From Rufibacter sediminis (GTDB lineage: Bacteria > Bacteroidota > Bacteroidia > Cytophagales > Hymenobacteraceae): 64,000 nt of DNA. The notes beneath the pieces are model-generated. The model saw only the letters and a program-made list of their open reading frames with translations, was not told the DNA's origin and made no database searches. Below are positions 24,417 through 32,743 of this stretch, piece by piece. Every line of letters begins with the position of its first letter. Position 1 is the first letter of the stretch. Both the position numbers and the translations under genes were made by a program. Location of the stretch: positions 62,001-126,000 of the forward strand of contig NZ_JACOAF010000021.1 of assembly GCF_014269285.1 (NCBI RefSeq), written 5' to 3'.

Positions 24417-24480
24417 GCTGGCGCGAGACTTCAGTCTCGTGCCGAAGGATGATGCGAGTCTCCAGACTCGCCGGGAACCA
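24417..24480. repeat. Double-hairpin dispersed repeat, copy 2
   Basis: Begins gctggcgcgagacttcagtc, continues tcgtgccgaaggatgatgcg and ends with the second inverted pair gcgagtctccagactcgc. It matches 1476-1539 in order and spacing. Confidence 0.75.
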
Positions 24481-24605
24481 CAAGCGGGATTATCTAAGAT
24501 CAAATCTTACGACACCACCATCACTTACCTCATCAATTTGTGCCCGGCTAGCAGAACGCACTTCCAACTGATAACTAACAACTGACAACTAAAAACTTAT
24601 TTGGG

Positions 24606-24613
24606 TATATTTG
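24606..24613 (+). promoter_or_regulatory. Probable tyrS -7 element
   Basis: TATATTTG, a perfect TAnnTTTG match 22 bases before the tyrS ATG. Only a weak TG lies at the -33 position. Confidence 0.5.
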
Positions 24614-24635
24614 GCCCAAGTAAAATTGAAGCTAC

Positions 24636-25940
24636 ATGAATTTAATTGAAGAACTGCGTTGGCGCGGCATGTTGCAGGACACCATGCCCGGCACAGAAGA
24701 ACAACTGAACGCAGGCATGACCACCGGCTACATCGGTTTTGACCCGACGGCCTCTTCCCTCCACATCGGCAACCTGGCCACCATCATGCTGCTGGTGCAC
24801 CTGCAGCGGGCGGGCCACAAGCCCATCGCGCTGGTGGGCGGTGCCACGGGTATGATCGGGGACCCATCGGGCAAATCCGCGGAGCGGAATCTGTTGTCGG
24901 AGGAGGTATTGCGCGCCAACCAGGAAGGTATCAGGAAGCAACTGGAGAAATTCCTGAAGTTTGAGGGCGTGGAGAACGCCGCCGAGATCGTGAACAACTA
25001 TGACTGGTTCAAGGAGTTCTCGTTCCTGGATTTCCTGCGCAACGTGGGCAAGCACCTCACGGTGAATTACATGATGAAAAAGGAATCGGTGCAGAAGCGG
25101 ATCACGGCGCAGGAAGGCGAAAACGGGGCCGAAGGACTCTCCTTCACCGAGTTCTCGTACCAGTTGCTGCAGGGCTACGATTACTACCACCTGTACAAGC
25201 ACAAGAACGTGAAACTGCAGATGGGCGGTTCTGACCAGTGGGGGAACATCACCTCGGGCACCGAGCTCATCCGCCGGATGGAAGGCGGCAAAGCCTTCGC
25301 GCTCACCACTCCCCTGGTGACCAAAGCCGACGGCAGCAAGTTCGGGAAGTCCGAGAGCGGCAACGTGTGGCTGGACCCCAACATGACGTCACCCTATAAA
25401 TTCTACCAGTTCTGGCTCAACGTAGCCGATGAGGAAGCCGAGAAGCTGGTGAAGCGCTTTACCCTCTTAACCCAGGAAGAAATTGAAGCTCTGGTGACCG
25501 AGCACCAGCAGGCACCGCACCTGCGCGTATTGCAAAAAGCATTGGCCAAGGAAGTGACCACCACTGTGCATTCCGCCGAGGAATACGAAAGCGCCGTGGA
25601 AGCATCTCAAATCCTGTTCGGGAAAGGCGACCTGGAAACCCTGCGCAGTCTGCCGGAGGCTACCCTGCTGGCCGTGTTTGAAGGCGTGCCCCAGATTGAG
25701 GTTCCCAAAGACAGCCTGTCAGCCGATACTCTTGCCGTAGATTTCCTGTCTGAACTGACCCAGAACCAGATTTTTGAGTCGAAAGGCGAGGCGAAAAAAA
25801 TGATCCAGAACGGCGGCGTGAGCATCAATCGGCAGAAAGTGGACAAACCAGACGAGGCGCTGTCTCAGGATTTACTCCAGGGCAAGTACCTGGTGATCCA
25901 GAAAGGAAAGAAGAATTACTACCTCGTGAAAGCGGTTTAA
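24636..25940 (+). CDS. tyrS: Tyrosyl-tRNA synthetase
   Basis: A 434-residue class Ic synthetase charging tRNA-Tyr. It has the HIGH-type motif [14 protein letters not shown] (about 37-50), [18 protein letters not shown], the tyrosine-binding [27 protein letters not shown], the KMSKS equivalent [15 protein letters not shown] (about 232-246), and a C-terminal S4-type RNA-binding domain (about 365-430, [17 protein letters not shown]). The upstream region shows no T-box-like element. Followed by a long terminator hairpin. Confidence 0.97.
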   Translation: MNLIEELRWRGMLQDTMPGTEEQLNAGMTTGYIGFDPTASSLHIGNLATIMLLVHLQRAGHKPIALVGGATGMIGDPSGKSAERNLLSEEVLRANQEGIRKQLEKFLKFEGVENAAEIVNNYDWFKEFSFLDFLRNVGKHLTVNYMMKKESVQKRITAQEGENGAEGLSFTEFSYQLLQGYDYYHLYKHKNVKLQMGGSDQWGNITSGTELIRRMEGGKAFALTTPLVTKADGSKFGKSESGNVWLDPNMTSPYKFYQFWLNVADEEAEKLVKRFTLLTQEEIEALVTEHQQAPHLRVLQKALAKEVTTTVHSAEEYESAVEASQILFGKGDLETLRSLPEATLLAVFEGVPQIEVPKDSLSADTLAVDFLSELTQNQIFESKGEAKKMIQNGGVSINRQKVDKPDEALSQDLLQGKYLVIQKGKKNYYLVKAV

Positions 25941-25966
25941 CCCCGTTCTATTTAGCATAATAGTAC

Positions 25967-26034
25967 AAATCAAGAGCCTCCTGCTTTAGGGCTGTTTTGT
26001 TAAAAACGGCTCATAAGCAGGAGGCTCTTGATTT
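25967..26034 (+). terminator. tyrS terminator hairpin with a dispersed palindrome as its loop
   Basis: 20-bp perfect stem (aaatcaagagcctcctgctt) whose 28-base loop, tagggctgttttgttaaaaa then cggctcat, is a copy of the window-wide palindrome (25981-26017 including the stem ends). A nested hairpin can form in the loop. Confidence 0.75.
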
Positions 26035-26053
26035 TATAAGCGCTCAAAAGAAA

Positions 26054-26078
26054 AAAGGTGAGCATATCACTCACCTTT
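26054..26078 (-). terminator. Terminator of the histone H1-like gene
   Basis: aaaggtgag stem with the loop catatca, followed on the minus strand by TTTTTTC. Confidence 0.7.
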
Positions 26079-26107
26079 CTCATAATATCTTATTTCAGAG
26101 CAACTTA

Positions 26108-26296
26108 CTATTTAGCAGCGCCTTCGCTGTTTTTCATGTCCTGAACTTCCTTACGGATGTCCTGCGCCATGTTTTTAAGATCTTGCATACCCTTTCTTAC
26201 GCGGGTACCGGCAGCGGAATTCTTCTTGTCATAGAATTTCTCAAAGTCGCCTTCCAGAGAAAGAACCAGATCCTTAAGTTTGGAATAATTGTTCAT
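26108..26296 (-). CDS. Histone H1-like (Hc1-family) small basic protein
   Basis: 62 residues, mostly helical and charged: begins MNNYSKLKDLVLSLEGDFEK and continues FYDKKNSAAGTRVRKGMQDL, then a KNMAQDIRKEVQDMKN tail. This matches the short histone H1/Hc1-like proteins common in Bacteroidota, which bear the AAGTR.RK..QD.K core. It is likely to be nucleoid-associated; DNA binding is inferred from the family. Single-gene unit on the minus strand, with its own terminator, between tyrS and the serine-palmitoyltransferase-like gene. Confidence 0.88.
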   Translation of the reverse strand: MNNYSKLKDLVLSLEGDFEKFYDKKNSAAGTRVRKGMQDLKNMAQDIRKEVQDMKNSEGAAK

Positions 26297-26408
26297 TAGA
26301 GCTTGTTTAAATGGTTTGACATTACGTTTAATGGCTCTAATATAGGAATTTTATAATAAGGTGCAAAAAAATAAAAAGTTTGTATTATTTTATAAAACAA
26401 GTCCTTTT

Positions 26409-27647
26409 CTAGGCCGTCACAGAAGATTTAGTATAAAGTCCTTTATCCAGCTTCGCGGAGATCGCTTCAAAGGCGGCAATTGTTTCGGCAACATCCTCCA
26501 AGGTGTGGGCAGCGGTAGGGATCAAACGGAGCATGATCACGTCTTTTGGCACTACCGGATAAACCACAATTGAACAGAAAATATTGAAATTCTCGCGCAA
26601 ATCAAGCGTAAGCGCCGTTGCATCAGGGATTTGGCCATTCAGAAGCACCGGTGTCACCGGAGACTCAGTGGTGCCAATGTTGAAGCCTTTCTCGCGCAGG
26701 CCAGACTGCAGGGCATTTACTACGGTCCAGAGGTTGTCTTTCAGTTCTGGCTGCGTGCGGAGCAATTCCAGACGTTTCAGAGCGCCAACGACCAGGGTCA
26801 TCGGCAGAGACTTGGCATACGTTTGGGAACGCATGTTGTAACGGAGGTACTCAATTACCTGCTCGTTGCTAGCCACAAACGCGCCAATGCTGGCCATGGA
26901 TTTGGCGAAGGTGGAGAAGTACACGTCAATACCGTCTTGTACGCCTAAGAACTCACCGGTACCGGCCCCGGTTTTCCCCATGGTCCCGAACCCGTGGGCG
27001 TCATCGATCATCAACCGGAAGTTGAATTTCTCTTTCAGCGCCACCACTTCTCTCAATTTACCCAGGTTGCCGCTCATGCCAAACACGCCTTCGGTGATCA
27101 CCAGGATGCCGCCGCCGGTTTCATTGGTTAAACGGGTAGCGCGTTGGAGTTGCTTCTCCAGGCTCTCAATGTTATTGTGCTGGTACACGAAGCGCTTGCC
27201 CTGGTGCAGACGAACGCCGTCAATGATACAGGCATGCGACTCGGCATCGTACACAATCACGTCGTGGCGGTCTACCAGGGCATCAATGATGGACACCACC
27301 CCCTGGTACCCGAAGTTGAGCAGGAAAGCGTCTTCTTTCTGCACGAACTCGGCTAATTCACGCTCTAAACGCTCGTGGTTATTTGAGTTACCAGACATAA
27401 TGCGGGCGCCCATGGGCAAGGCCATTCCAAACTCAGCGGCAGCATCAGCATCGGCTTTACGCACTTCCGGGTGGTTGGCCAGGCCCAGATAGTTGTTCAA
27501 GCTCCAGGTGAGGACTTGTTTTCCTCTGAAGGTCATGCGCGGAGCAATCTCGCCCTCCAGTTTAGGGAACGTGAAATACCCGTGCGCATAGTGAGAATGG
27601 CTGCCAAGCGGTCCGCGGTTGGCCAATAACTTTTCAAATAGATCCAC
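26409..27647 (-). CDS. Serine palmitoyltransferase-like / 2-amino-3-ketobutyrate CoA ligase-like alpha-oxoamine synthase
   Basis: 412 residues with a GTG start. It is a PLP-dependent alpha-oxoamine synthase: GYFTFPKLEGEI, TWSLNNYLGLANHPEVR, DAFLLNFGYQGV, DAESHACIIDGVRLH, IDDAHGFGTMGKTG (cofactor Asp/His) and STFAKSMASIGAF with the Schiff-base Lys. In Bacteroidota such proteins condense serine with an acyl-CoA for sphingolipid synthesis, the likeliest role here. The frame is open to ATG 27707, but family members begin at (M/V)DLFEKLL, so GTG 27647 is preferred; this is uncertain. Divergent from the biotin carboxylase gene, with a strong promoter upstream. Confidence 0.88.
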   Translation of the reverse strand: MDLFEKLLANRGPLGSHSHYAHGYFTFPKLEGEIAPRMTFRGKQVLTWSLNNYLGLANHPEVRKADADAAAEFGMALPMGARIMSGNSNNHERLERELAEFVQKEDAFLLNFGYQGVVSIIDALVDRHDVIVYDAESHACIIDGVRLHQGKRFVYQHNNIESLEKQLQRATRLTNETGGGILVITEGVFGMSGNLGKLREVVALKEKFNFRLMIDDAHGFGTMGKTGAGTGEFLGVQDGIDVYFSTFAKSMASIGAFVASNEQVIEYLRYNMRSQTYAKSLPMTLVVGALKRLELLRTQPELKDNLWTVVNALQSGLREKGFNIGTTESPVTPVLLNGQIPDATALTLDLRENFNIFCSIVVYPVVPKDVIMLRLIPTAAHTLEDVAETIAAFEAISAKLDKGLYTKSSVTA

Positions 27648-27729
27648 TTTAGATAATGTTAAGGCGGTTAATAGTGTGAAGGGCGTGAAACTACCTTCTG
27701 AAATCAATAATTTAAACCTATAAGGTAGG

Positions 27730-27760
27730 CAAATTTACATTGATTGTCATCAATTACAAA
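27730..27760 (-). promoter_or_regulatory. Promoter of the serine-palmitoyltransferase-like gene
   Basis: Minus strand TTTG (27757-27760), 19 bases, then TAAATTTG (27730-27737): a near-perfect -33/-7 promoter. It faces away from the biotin carboxylase promoter 13 bases to the right. Confidence 0.75.
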
Positions 27761-27772
27761 GTCAGTGCCAGA

Positions 27773-27802
27773 TTGCTGCGGTAAAATCGTCTTTTAACTT
27801 TG
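27773..27802 (+). promoter_or_regulatory. Promoter of the biotin carboxylase gene
   Basis: TTG at 27773-27775, 19 bases, then TAACTTTG at 27795-27802, giving a transcript start about 45 bases before the ATG at 27851. Confidence 0.7.
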
Positions 27803-27850
27803 GCCGGAATGAACTTTCTTTGAGGATTGAACCGAACTGAACCTGCCTTC

Positions 27851-29359
27851 ATGAGAAAAATTGAAAAGCTGCTGGTCGCAAACCGCGGTGAAATAGCCTT
27901 ACGCGTGATGCGTTCAGCCCGCGAGATGGGCATCAAAACCGTAGCCATCTATTCTGAAGCGGACCGCCAGGCCCTGCACGTGCGCTACGCCGATGAGGCC
28001 GTCTGCGTGGGGCCACCCGCCTCCAGCGCGTCTTACCTGCGCGGAGATGTCATTCTGGAGGTTTGCAAACGATTGGGGGTAGACGCCATTCACCCGGGCT
28101 ACGGATTCCTCTCTGAGAACGCGGGTTTTGCCCAGCAGGTGCAGGAGGCCGGCATCACGTTCATTGGTCCCTCGCCGGAGGCCATTGAGCTGATGGGCAG
28201 CAAGCTGGCCGCCAAGGCCGCCGTGGCCAAGTACAACATTCCCATGGTGCCCGGCACCGAGTACGCCATCACTGATATTGAAGAGGCGAAAGTTATTGCC
28301 TCTAACATCGGGTTCCCCATCCTGATCAAAGCCAGTGCGGGCGGCGGCGGAAAAGGCATGCGCGTGGTGGAGCGGGTTTCTGATTTTGAGGAACAGATGC
28401 AGCTGGCCGTGAGTGAAGCCACCTCGGCCTTCGGGAACGGAGCGGTCTTCATTGAGAAATACATCGGCTCGCCGCGGCACATTGAAATTCAGGTGCTGGG
28501 CGATACCCACGGCAACATTGTGCACATGTTTGAGCGGGAATGCTCCATTCAGCGCCGGCACCAGAAAGTGATTGAGGAAGCACCCTCATCGGTACTCACG
28601 CCCGAGTTGCGCGCCGAGATGGGCCGCTGCGCCGTTGACGTGGCCAAAGCCTGTGATTACGTGGGCGCCGGCACCGTGGAGTTTCTGCTGGACGAGAACA
28701 AAAACTTCTTCTTCCTGGAGATGAACACCCGCCTGCAGGTGGAACACCCCGTGACCGAGCAAATTACCGGGCTTGACCTGGTGAAAGAACAGATCAAGAT
28801 AGCCCAGGGCGCGCCTCTCTCCTTTTCCCAGGAAGATTTGACCATCAGCGGACACGCTCTGGAACTGCGGGTGTACGCCGAGGACCCCACCAACAACTTC
28901 CTACCGGACATCGGGACGCTGACCACCTACAAACGGCCGCAGGGCTTAGGCGTGCGCGTGGACGATGGCTTTGAGGAAGGCATGGAGATTCCGATCTACT
29001 ATGACCCGATGATCGCGAAGCTGGTGACGTTTGGCAAAGACCGCCAGGAAGCCATTGAGAAAATGATCAGGGCCATTGACGAATACCAGATCACCGGCAT
29101 AGAAACCACCTTGCCCTTCGGACGCTTCGTGATGGAACACGAGGCTTTCCGCTCCGGTGATTTCGATACGAAGTTTATTGAGCGGTACTTCCAGGACCCA
29201 TCGGTATTGAAACCCGCACCTACTCAGGACGAGGAAGCCATGGCGGCAGTGCTGGCGGCTTTGTTCGCGGGCAAAGTCAAACAATCGACAGCCACTCCTA
29301 CGTCATCAGCAGCCCCTACCGGCTCCATGTCTGATTGGCGTAAGAACCGCTTAAAGTAA
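27851..29359 (+). CDS. accC: Biotin carboxylase subunit of an acyl-CoA carboxylase
   Basis: A 502-residue ATP-grasp enzyme that carboxylates biotin on a carrier protein for acetyl- or propionyl-CoA carboxylase. It has VANRGEIALRVMRSAREMG, HPGYGFLSENA, the glycine-rich ATP loop KASAGGGGKGMRVV, FIEKYIGSPRHIEIQVLGD, the metal-binding FLEMNTRLQVEHPVTE and YYDPMIAKLVTFG. The last 40 residues or so form a Ser/Thr/Pro-rich tail beyond the usual length. A TTG eight codons upstream is possible, but ATG 27851 (MRKIEKLLVANRGE) fits the family. Carrier and carboxyltransferase genes are not adjacent. It could equally serve propionyl-CoA carboxylase. Confidence 0.93.
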   Translation: MRKIEKLLVANRGEIALRVMRSAREMGIKTVAIYSEADRQALHVRYADEAVCVGPPASSASYLRGDVILEVCKRLGVDAIHPGYGFLSENAGFAQQVQEAGITFIGPSPEAIELMGSKLAAKAAVAKYNIPMVPGTEYAITDIEEAKVIASNIGFPILIKASAGGGGKGMRVVERVSDFEEQMQLAVSEATSAFGNGAVFIEKYIGSPRHIEIQVLGDTHGNIVHMFERECSIQRRHQKVIEEAPSSVLTPELRAEMGRCAVDVAKACDYVGAGTVEFLLDENKNFFFLEMNTRLQVEHPVTEQITGLDLVKEQIKIAQGAPLSFSQEDLTISGHALELRVYAEDPTNNFLPDIGTLTTYKRPQGLGVRVDDGFEEGMEIPIYYDPMIAKLVTFGKDRQEAIEKMIRAIDEYQITGIETTLPFGRFVMEHEAFRSGDFDTKFIERYFQDPSVLKPAPTQDEEAMAAVLAALFAGKVKQSTATPTSSAAPTGSMSDWRKNRLK

Positions 29360-29363
29360 TCCC

Positions 29364-29407
29364 CTCTGTTTTGAGCCCGTTTTTCTAAAAACAGGCTCAA
29401 AACAGAA
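29364..29407. repeat. Dispersed palindrome
   Basis: Nearly perfect copy: ctgttttgagcccgtttttc then taaaaacaggctcaaaacag. Immediately after the biotin carboxylase stop and next to a terminator. Confidence 0.8.
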
Positions 29408-29467
29408 CGTCAGCCTAAAAAGAAGGCCCTGTGAGAATACTCACGGGGCCTTCTTTTTAGGCTGACG
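29408..29467. terminator. Bidirectional terminator between accC and bshB1
   Basis: 28-bp stem (cgtcagcctaaaaagaaggc then cctgtgag) with one G-T wobble and a 4-base loop, between convergent genes. Confidence 0.8.
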
Positions 29468-29475
29468 ATATACAG

Positions 29476-29515
29476 GACGCTTTGGGGCCTTTCAAGAAAG
29501 GAGCCTTAAAACAGC
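29476..29515. repeat. Dispersed palindrome
   Basis: gacgctttggggcctttcaa then gaaaggagccttaaaacagc. Follows the bshB1 stop, so two copies flank the terminator at 29408-29467. Confidence 0.65.
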
Positions 29516-29532
29516 TTCGGCACTTTAGGAAG

Positions 29533-30261
29533 TTAAATCAAATCAAACAGGTTCTTTACTCCCAGAGAGCGTTCTTTGGTAAACCCTTCGCCGTAAGAGA
29601 CCCCAATGGCGTGGCCTAACTCCTTCGCGCGCGACTCAATGAATTGCAGGAATTCCGGGGAGGAAATATAGGTGGCGGGCTCTGGGCTGTCTGCAGTGGC
29701 GGGGGTGAAAAACTGCGTCTTAAATGCTCTGATCGCCTCCACTTTGGTTTCCCAGTAGGGCGTAATGTCTACCACCAGATCCGGGGAAATGAAGCGGTCC
29801 TGGATGTAATGGTACACCGCCTTCGGCCGCCAGGCCTCCTGCTCCTGCCCATCAGCTCCCTGGGTTTTAATCTGCCGCAAACCAGAATAGAAACAAGCCT
29901 CAGAAACCAACTGGCTGCCGCGCCCGTGGTCGGGGTGGCGGTCATGGATGGCGTTCATGAGCACGATCTCGGGTTGGTATTTCCGGATGGCTTGGATCAC
30001 GAGGCGTTGGTGGGCTTCATCGTTCCGGAAGAAGCCATCGGCTAAACCCAGGTTTTCCCGGGCATCCAATCCCAGGATCTGGGCAGAATCGGCGGCTTCC
30101 TGGGCGCGGGTCTCCACGGTTCCGCGGGTTCCCAGCTCGCCGCGGGTGAGGTCTACAATCCCTACCTTTTTGCCCTGGGCTTTATGGGCCAGTAACGTAC
30201 CCACGCAGCCAAGTTCGGCATCATCTGGGTGGGAGGCAAAAGCCAGTATGTCAAGCTTCAT
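29533..30261 (-). CDS. bshB1: Bacillithiol biosynthesis deacetylase BshB1
   Basis: A 242-residue zinc-dependent LmbE/PIG-L-fold enzyme that removes acetyl from GlcNAc-malate in bacillithiol synthesis. It has the metal motif FASHPDDAELGC, DLTRGELGTRG, the second metal motif AIHDRHPDHGRGS and the C-terminal GVSYGEGFTKERSLG typical of BshB1. Seven bases separate it from the upstream M23 peptidase gene, and trxB lies beyond that on the same strand, placing low-molecular-weight thiol synthesis next to the thioredoxin system. bshA and bshC are not in the window. Confidence 0.93.
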   Translation of the reverse strand: MKLDILAFASHPDDAELGCVGTLLAHKAQGKKVGIVDLTRGELGTRGTVETRAQEAADSAQILGLDARENLGLADGFFRNDEAHQRLVIQAIRKYQPEIVLMNAIHDRHPDHGRGSQLVSEACFYSGLRQIKTQGADGQEQEAWRPKAVYHYIQDRFISPDLVVDITPYWETKVEAIRAFKTQFFTPATADSPEPATYISSPEFLQFIESRAKELGHAIGVSYGEGFTKERSLGVKNLFDLI

Positions 30262-30268
30262 GAGCGGG

Positions 30269-31318
30269 TTATTTAATGCGGAGGTTACGTCCCAAGCGCA
30301 GCGTGGTACGGGTGGTGATGTGGTTCAGGCGGGTGATCTGGGAAACGGACACCCCATATTTGCGGGCAATGGTGCCCAGCACTTCGCCGCTTCTCACTTT
30401 GTGGTACACCGCTCTTCTGGCCCGGGTAGCTCCGGAAGAAGATTTCTTTTTAGCGCGGTTGTAGTAATTGAAAAGCGCGGAGGTGATCTGGAAATTCTCG
30501 CCCTTCAGCAGGTATTCCGGGAAGTCATAGAGTTCCTCGGGGTCAATGGGGTTTCCCTCGTAGCGCACCTCATAGTGCAGGTGAGGTCCGGAGCTGCGGC
30601 CGGTGCTACCGCCCCAGCCAATCAACTCGCCCGCTTTCACGTACTGCCCTACTTTGGCCACTGGCTTGCTGAGGTGACCGTACACGGTCTCCAGACCGTT
30701 TACGTGACGGACCACCAGGTAATTCCCGTAGCCGCCGCCGTCCCATTTAGAGATCCGCACCACTCCGTCAAACGCTGTTTTCACCGAGTCTCCGGTGTCC
30801 AGATCCAGGTCGGTGCCGTAATGCCAGCGATATCCCCGGAATCCGAAATCAGAGGTGATGGGGGTTTTCACCAGCGGCATTTTATAGGGGTGGGTCTTGT
30901 TATACAATTGCAGCGCAATGGTATCTTTAATAGTACGGCCGTCTTTGCGGTAAGGGTTCAGGTTGTGCGTGTCCCAAATGGCGTAGTAGGCGGCAATCTT
31001 CACCCAGGCACTGTCATCCAACTGGATCTCCTCAGACATCTCCACAATGCTCTGTTCCCCCAGGTTCAGGGAACTGGTGTCCTCACTGACAATGGAGAGT
31101 TTCTTGACTGGGCTGAACTCGGCGCGGTTAGGCTTGTCTTTGTCCTGTAAGGTTTCCTGCTTCACCTCCACGGTGGTTTCAGGCTTCACGGCTTTGATCT
31201 TGGGAGATTTCCGTCTGAAGATGTCTTTATTGGTTTTTTTCCTCTGCGCCTCTGCCATGTGCCCCGAGAAGGTGAGACAGGCGAAAAGCAGAAAAAAAAG
31301 TAGCTTTCTTACTAACAT
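30269..31318 (-). CDS. M23-family peptidase with C-terminal LysM domain
   Basis: 349 residues. The N-terminus is hydrophobic with a probable signal peptide (about 1-25). A lysostaphin-type M23 domain (about 160-275) has zinc ligands in HYGTDLDLDTGD and GPHLHYEVRYEG. A C-terminal LysM (about 303-349: VYHKVRSGEVLGTIARKYGV) binds peptidoglycan. It is likely to cleave cross-links in cell-wall remodelling. It lies 7 bases before bshB1. Unlike NlpD/EnvC regulators, the metal ligands are present, so activity is expected. Confidence 0.9.
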   Translation of the reverse strand: MLVRKLLFFLLFACLTFSGHMAEAQRKKTNKDIFRRKSPKIKAVKPETTVEVKQETLQDKDKPNRAEFSPVKKLSIVSEDTSSLNLGEQSIVEMSEEIQLDDSAWVKIAAYYAIWDTHNLNPYRKDGRTIKDTIALQLYNKTHPYKMPLVKTPITSDFGFRGYRWHYGTDLDLDTGDSVKTAFDGVVRISKWDGGGYGNYLVVRHVNGLETVYGHLSKPVAKVGQYVKAGELIGWGGSTGRSSGPHLHYEVRYEGNPIDPEELYDFPEYLLKGENFQITSALFNYYNRAKKKSSSGATRARRAVYHKVRSGEVLGTIARKYGVSVSQITRLNHITTRTTLRLGRNLRIK

Positions 31319-31371
31319 TTAATCTGATTAATCACCGAACCAACATTTGTTTTCGGCTCGGCTATAAAACT

Positions 31372-31419
31372 GAACAAGCCGCTATTTTATTGCTTTTGCA
31401 AGGCGATAGCGGCTTGTTC
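31372..31419 (-). terminator. Probable trxB terminator
   Basis: 14-bp perfect stem gaacaagccgctat with a 20-base loop, in the gap between trxB and the M23 peptidase gene. Confidence 0.6.
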
Positions 31420-31429
31420 TTCCTCTGTT

Positions 31430-32374
31430 TTAATGGTCTTCCAGCGAAGCCAGGTAACGTTCTGCATCCAGGGCGGCCATACAGCCGGTGCCCGCCGCCG
31501 TCACCGCCTGGCGGTACACATTGTCCTGCACATCGCCGCAGGCGAATACGCCGTCAATGTTGGTTTTGGAAGTGCCGGGAATGGTCTTCAGGTAGCCGCT
31601 CTCATCATGCTGCAAGAAAGGCTGGAAAATCTTGGAGTTAGGCTCGTGCCCGATGGCCACAAAGAACCCTTTCACGGCAATTTCACTGGTCTCACCGGTG
31701 ATGGTGTTCTTCAGCCGAACCCCTTGCACATCGTGTTCACCCAGGATTTCATCGGTCACGCTGTTCCAGATGATCTCGATGTTGGGCGTGTGCTTCACCC
31801 GGTTCTGCATGATGGTAGACGCTTTCATCTCATCGCGGCGCACAATCATGTATACCTTGGAGCACAGGTTAGAAAGATAATGAGCTTCCTCGCAGGCGGT
31901 GTCGCCGGCTCCAACAATGGCCACTTCCTGGCCGCGGTAGAAGAACCCGTCGCACACGGCGCAGGCAGAAACCCCGCTCCCGTTCAGTCTGGCTTCCGAT
32001 TCCAGTCCCAGCCATTTGGCCGAGGCACCGGTGGCAATGATGACCGTGTCTGCTTCTATTTCCTTCTGCTCGTCAATGGTCACTTTGTGCGGCTTGCCGG
32101 AGAAATCAACGGAAGTAGCGATGCCGTAACGGATATCGGTACCGAAGCGGGCGGCCTGCTGACGGAAATCTTCCATCATCTGCGGGCCATTTATACCGGT
32201 TGGGTAACCGGGGTAGTTCTCAACGTCATTGGTAATGGTCAACTGACCACCAGGCTGCAGGCCTTGGTACATAACCGGTTTAAGACCGGCCCGTGAGGCG
32301 TAAATGGCGGCGGCATATCCGGCAGGGCCAGAGCCGATGATCAAACACTTTACGCGCTCCTTTTGGTTTTCCAT
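31430..32374 (-). CDS. trxB: Thioredoxin reductase
   Basis: A 314-residue FAD/NADPH flavoenzyme reducing thioredoxin. It has the FAD motif IGSGPAGYAAAIYASRAGL (about 12-30), the redox CxxC in CAVCDGFFYRG (about 140-150), the NADPH motif VAIVGAGDTACEEA and the C-terminal FACGDVQDNVYRQ FAD contact. Length and motif order are typical. A weak -7 element (TAATATTG, 32398-32405 minus) lies about 24 bases upstream. The M23 peptidase and bshB1 genes follow on the same strand, beyond a hairpin. Confidence 0.96.
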   Translation of the reverse strand: MENQKERVKCLIIGSGPAGYAAAIYASRAGLKPVMYQGLQPGGQLTITNDVENYPGYPTGINGPQMMEDFRQQAARFGTDIRYGIATSVDFSGKPHKVTIDEQKEIEADTVIIATGASAKWLGLESEARLNGSGVSACAVCDGFFYRGQEVAIVGAGDTACEEAHYLSNLCSKVYMIVRRDEMKASTIMQNRVKHTPNIEIIWNSVTDEILGEHDVQGVRLKNTITGETSEIAVKGFFVAIGHEPNSKIFQPFLQHDESGYLKTIPGTSKTNIDGVFACGDVQDNVYRQAVTAAGTGCMAALDAERYLASLEDH

Positions 32375-32615
32375 ATCAGGTAATAATTTGGGAGTGCAAT
32401 ATTACGAATTATTTTAAAGACACCGGCAGCCCAGCGGGATACCAGCGTTTTAACATCTATGCTAATTGTACATAATTACTTGGCTTCTAGCTAGTACATA
32501 GCGGCAACCAAGGTTTTGCTTTAGATTTCTATAACAAATAAAAGCCAGGAAGAATTCTCCCCAAGTGATTTCTTACCCGTTAGACAGCAAGGCTCTTAGA
32601 TAGTTTAAACCTAGA

Positions 32616-32659
32616 TACGCTTTAGGCCTCTTTTCCCGAAAGGAGGCTTAAAAAAGCAG
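32616..32659. repeat. Dispersed palindrome
   Basis: tacgctttaggcctcttttc then ccgaaaggaggcttaaaaaa. In the 32375-32743 gap between rpoD and trxB; the rest of that gap is AT-rich with no ORF or RNA gene seen apart from the rpoD terminator. Confidence 0.7.
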
Positions 32660-32694
32660 CAGACCTTTCCTAATCATTTGGCTCTAAAAAGCAA

Positions 32695-32725
32695 AAAGCC
32701 CTGGTCTTTGTGAAACCAAGGCTTT
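32695..32725 (-). terminator. rpoD terminator
   Basis: Stem aaagcc(c)tggt / acca(a)ggcttt with an 8-base loop, directly downstream of the rpoD stop at 32744. Confidence 0.6.
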
Positions 32726-32743
32726 GCAATGATGAAGTAAAAA

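Noticed and set aside
24168-24635. T-box or other tRNA-sensing leader upstream of tyrS
   Set aside because: The -7 element lies 22 bases from the ATG, leaving no room for a leader, and no specifier or antiterminator pattern is seen.
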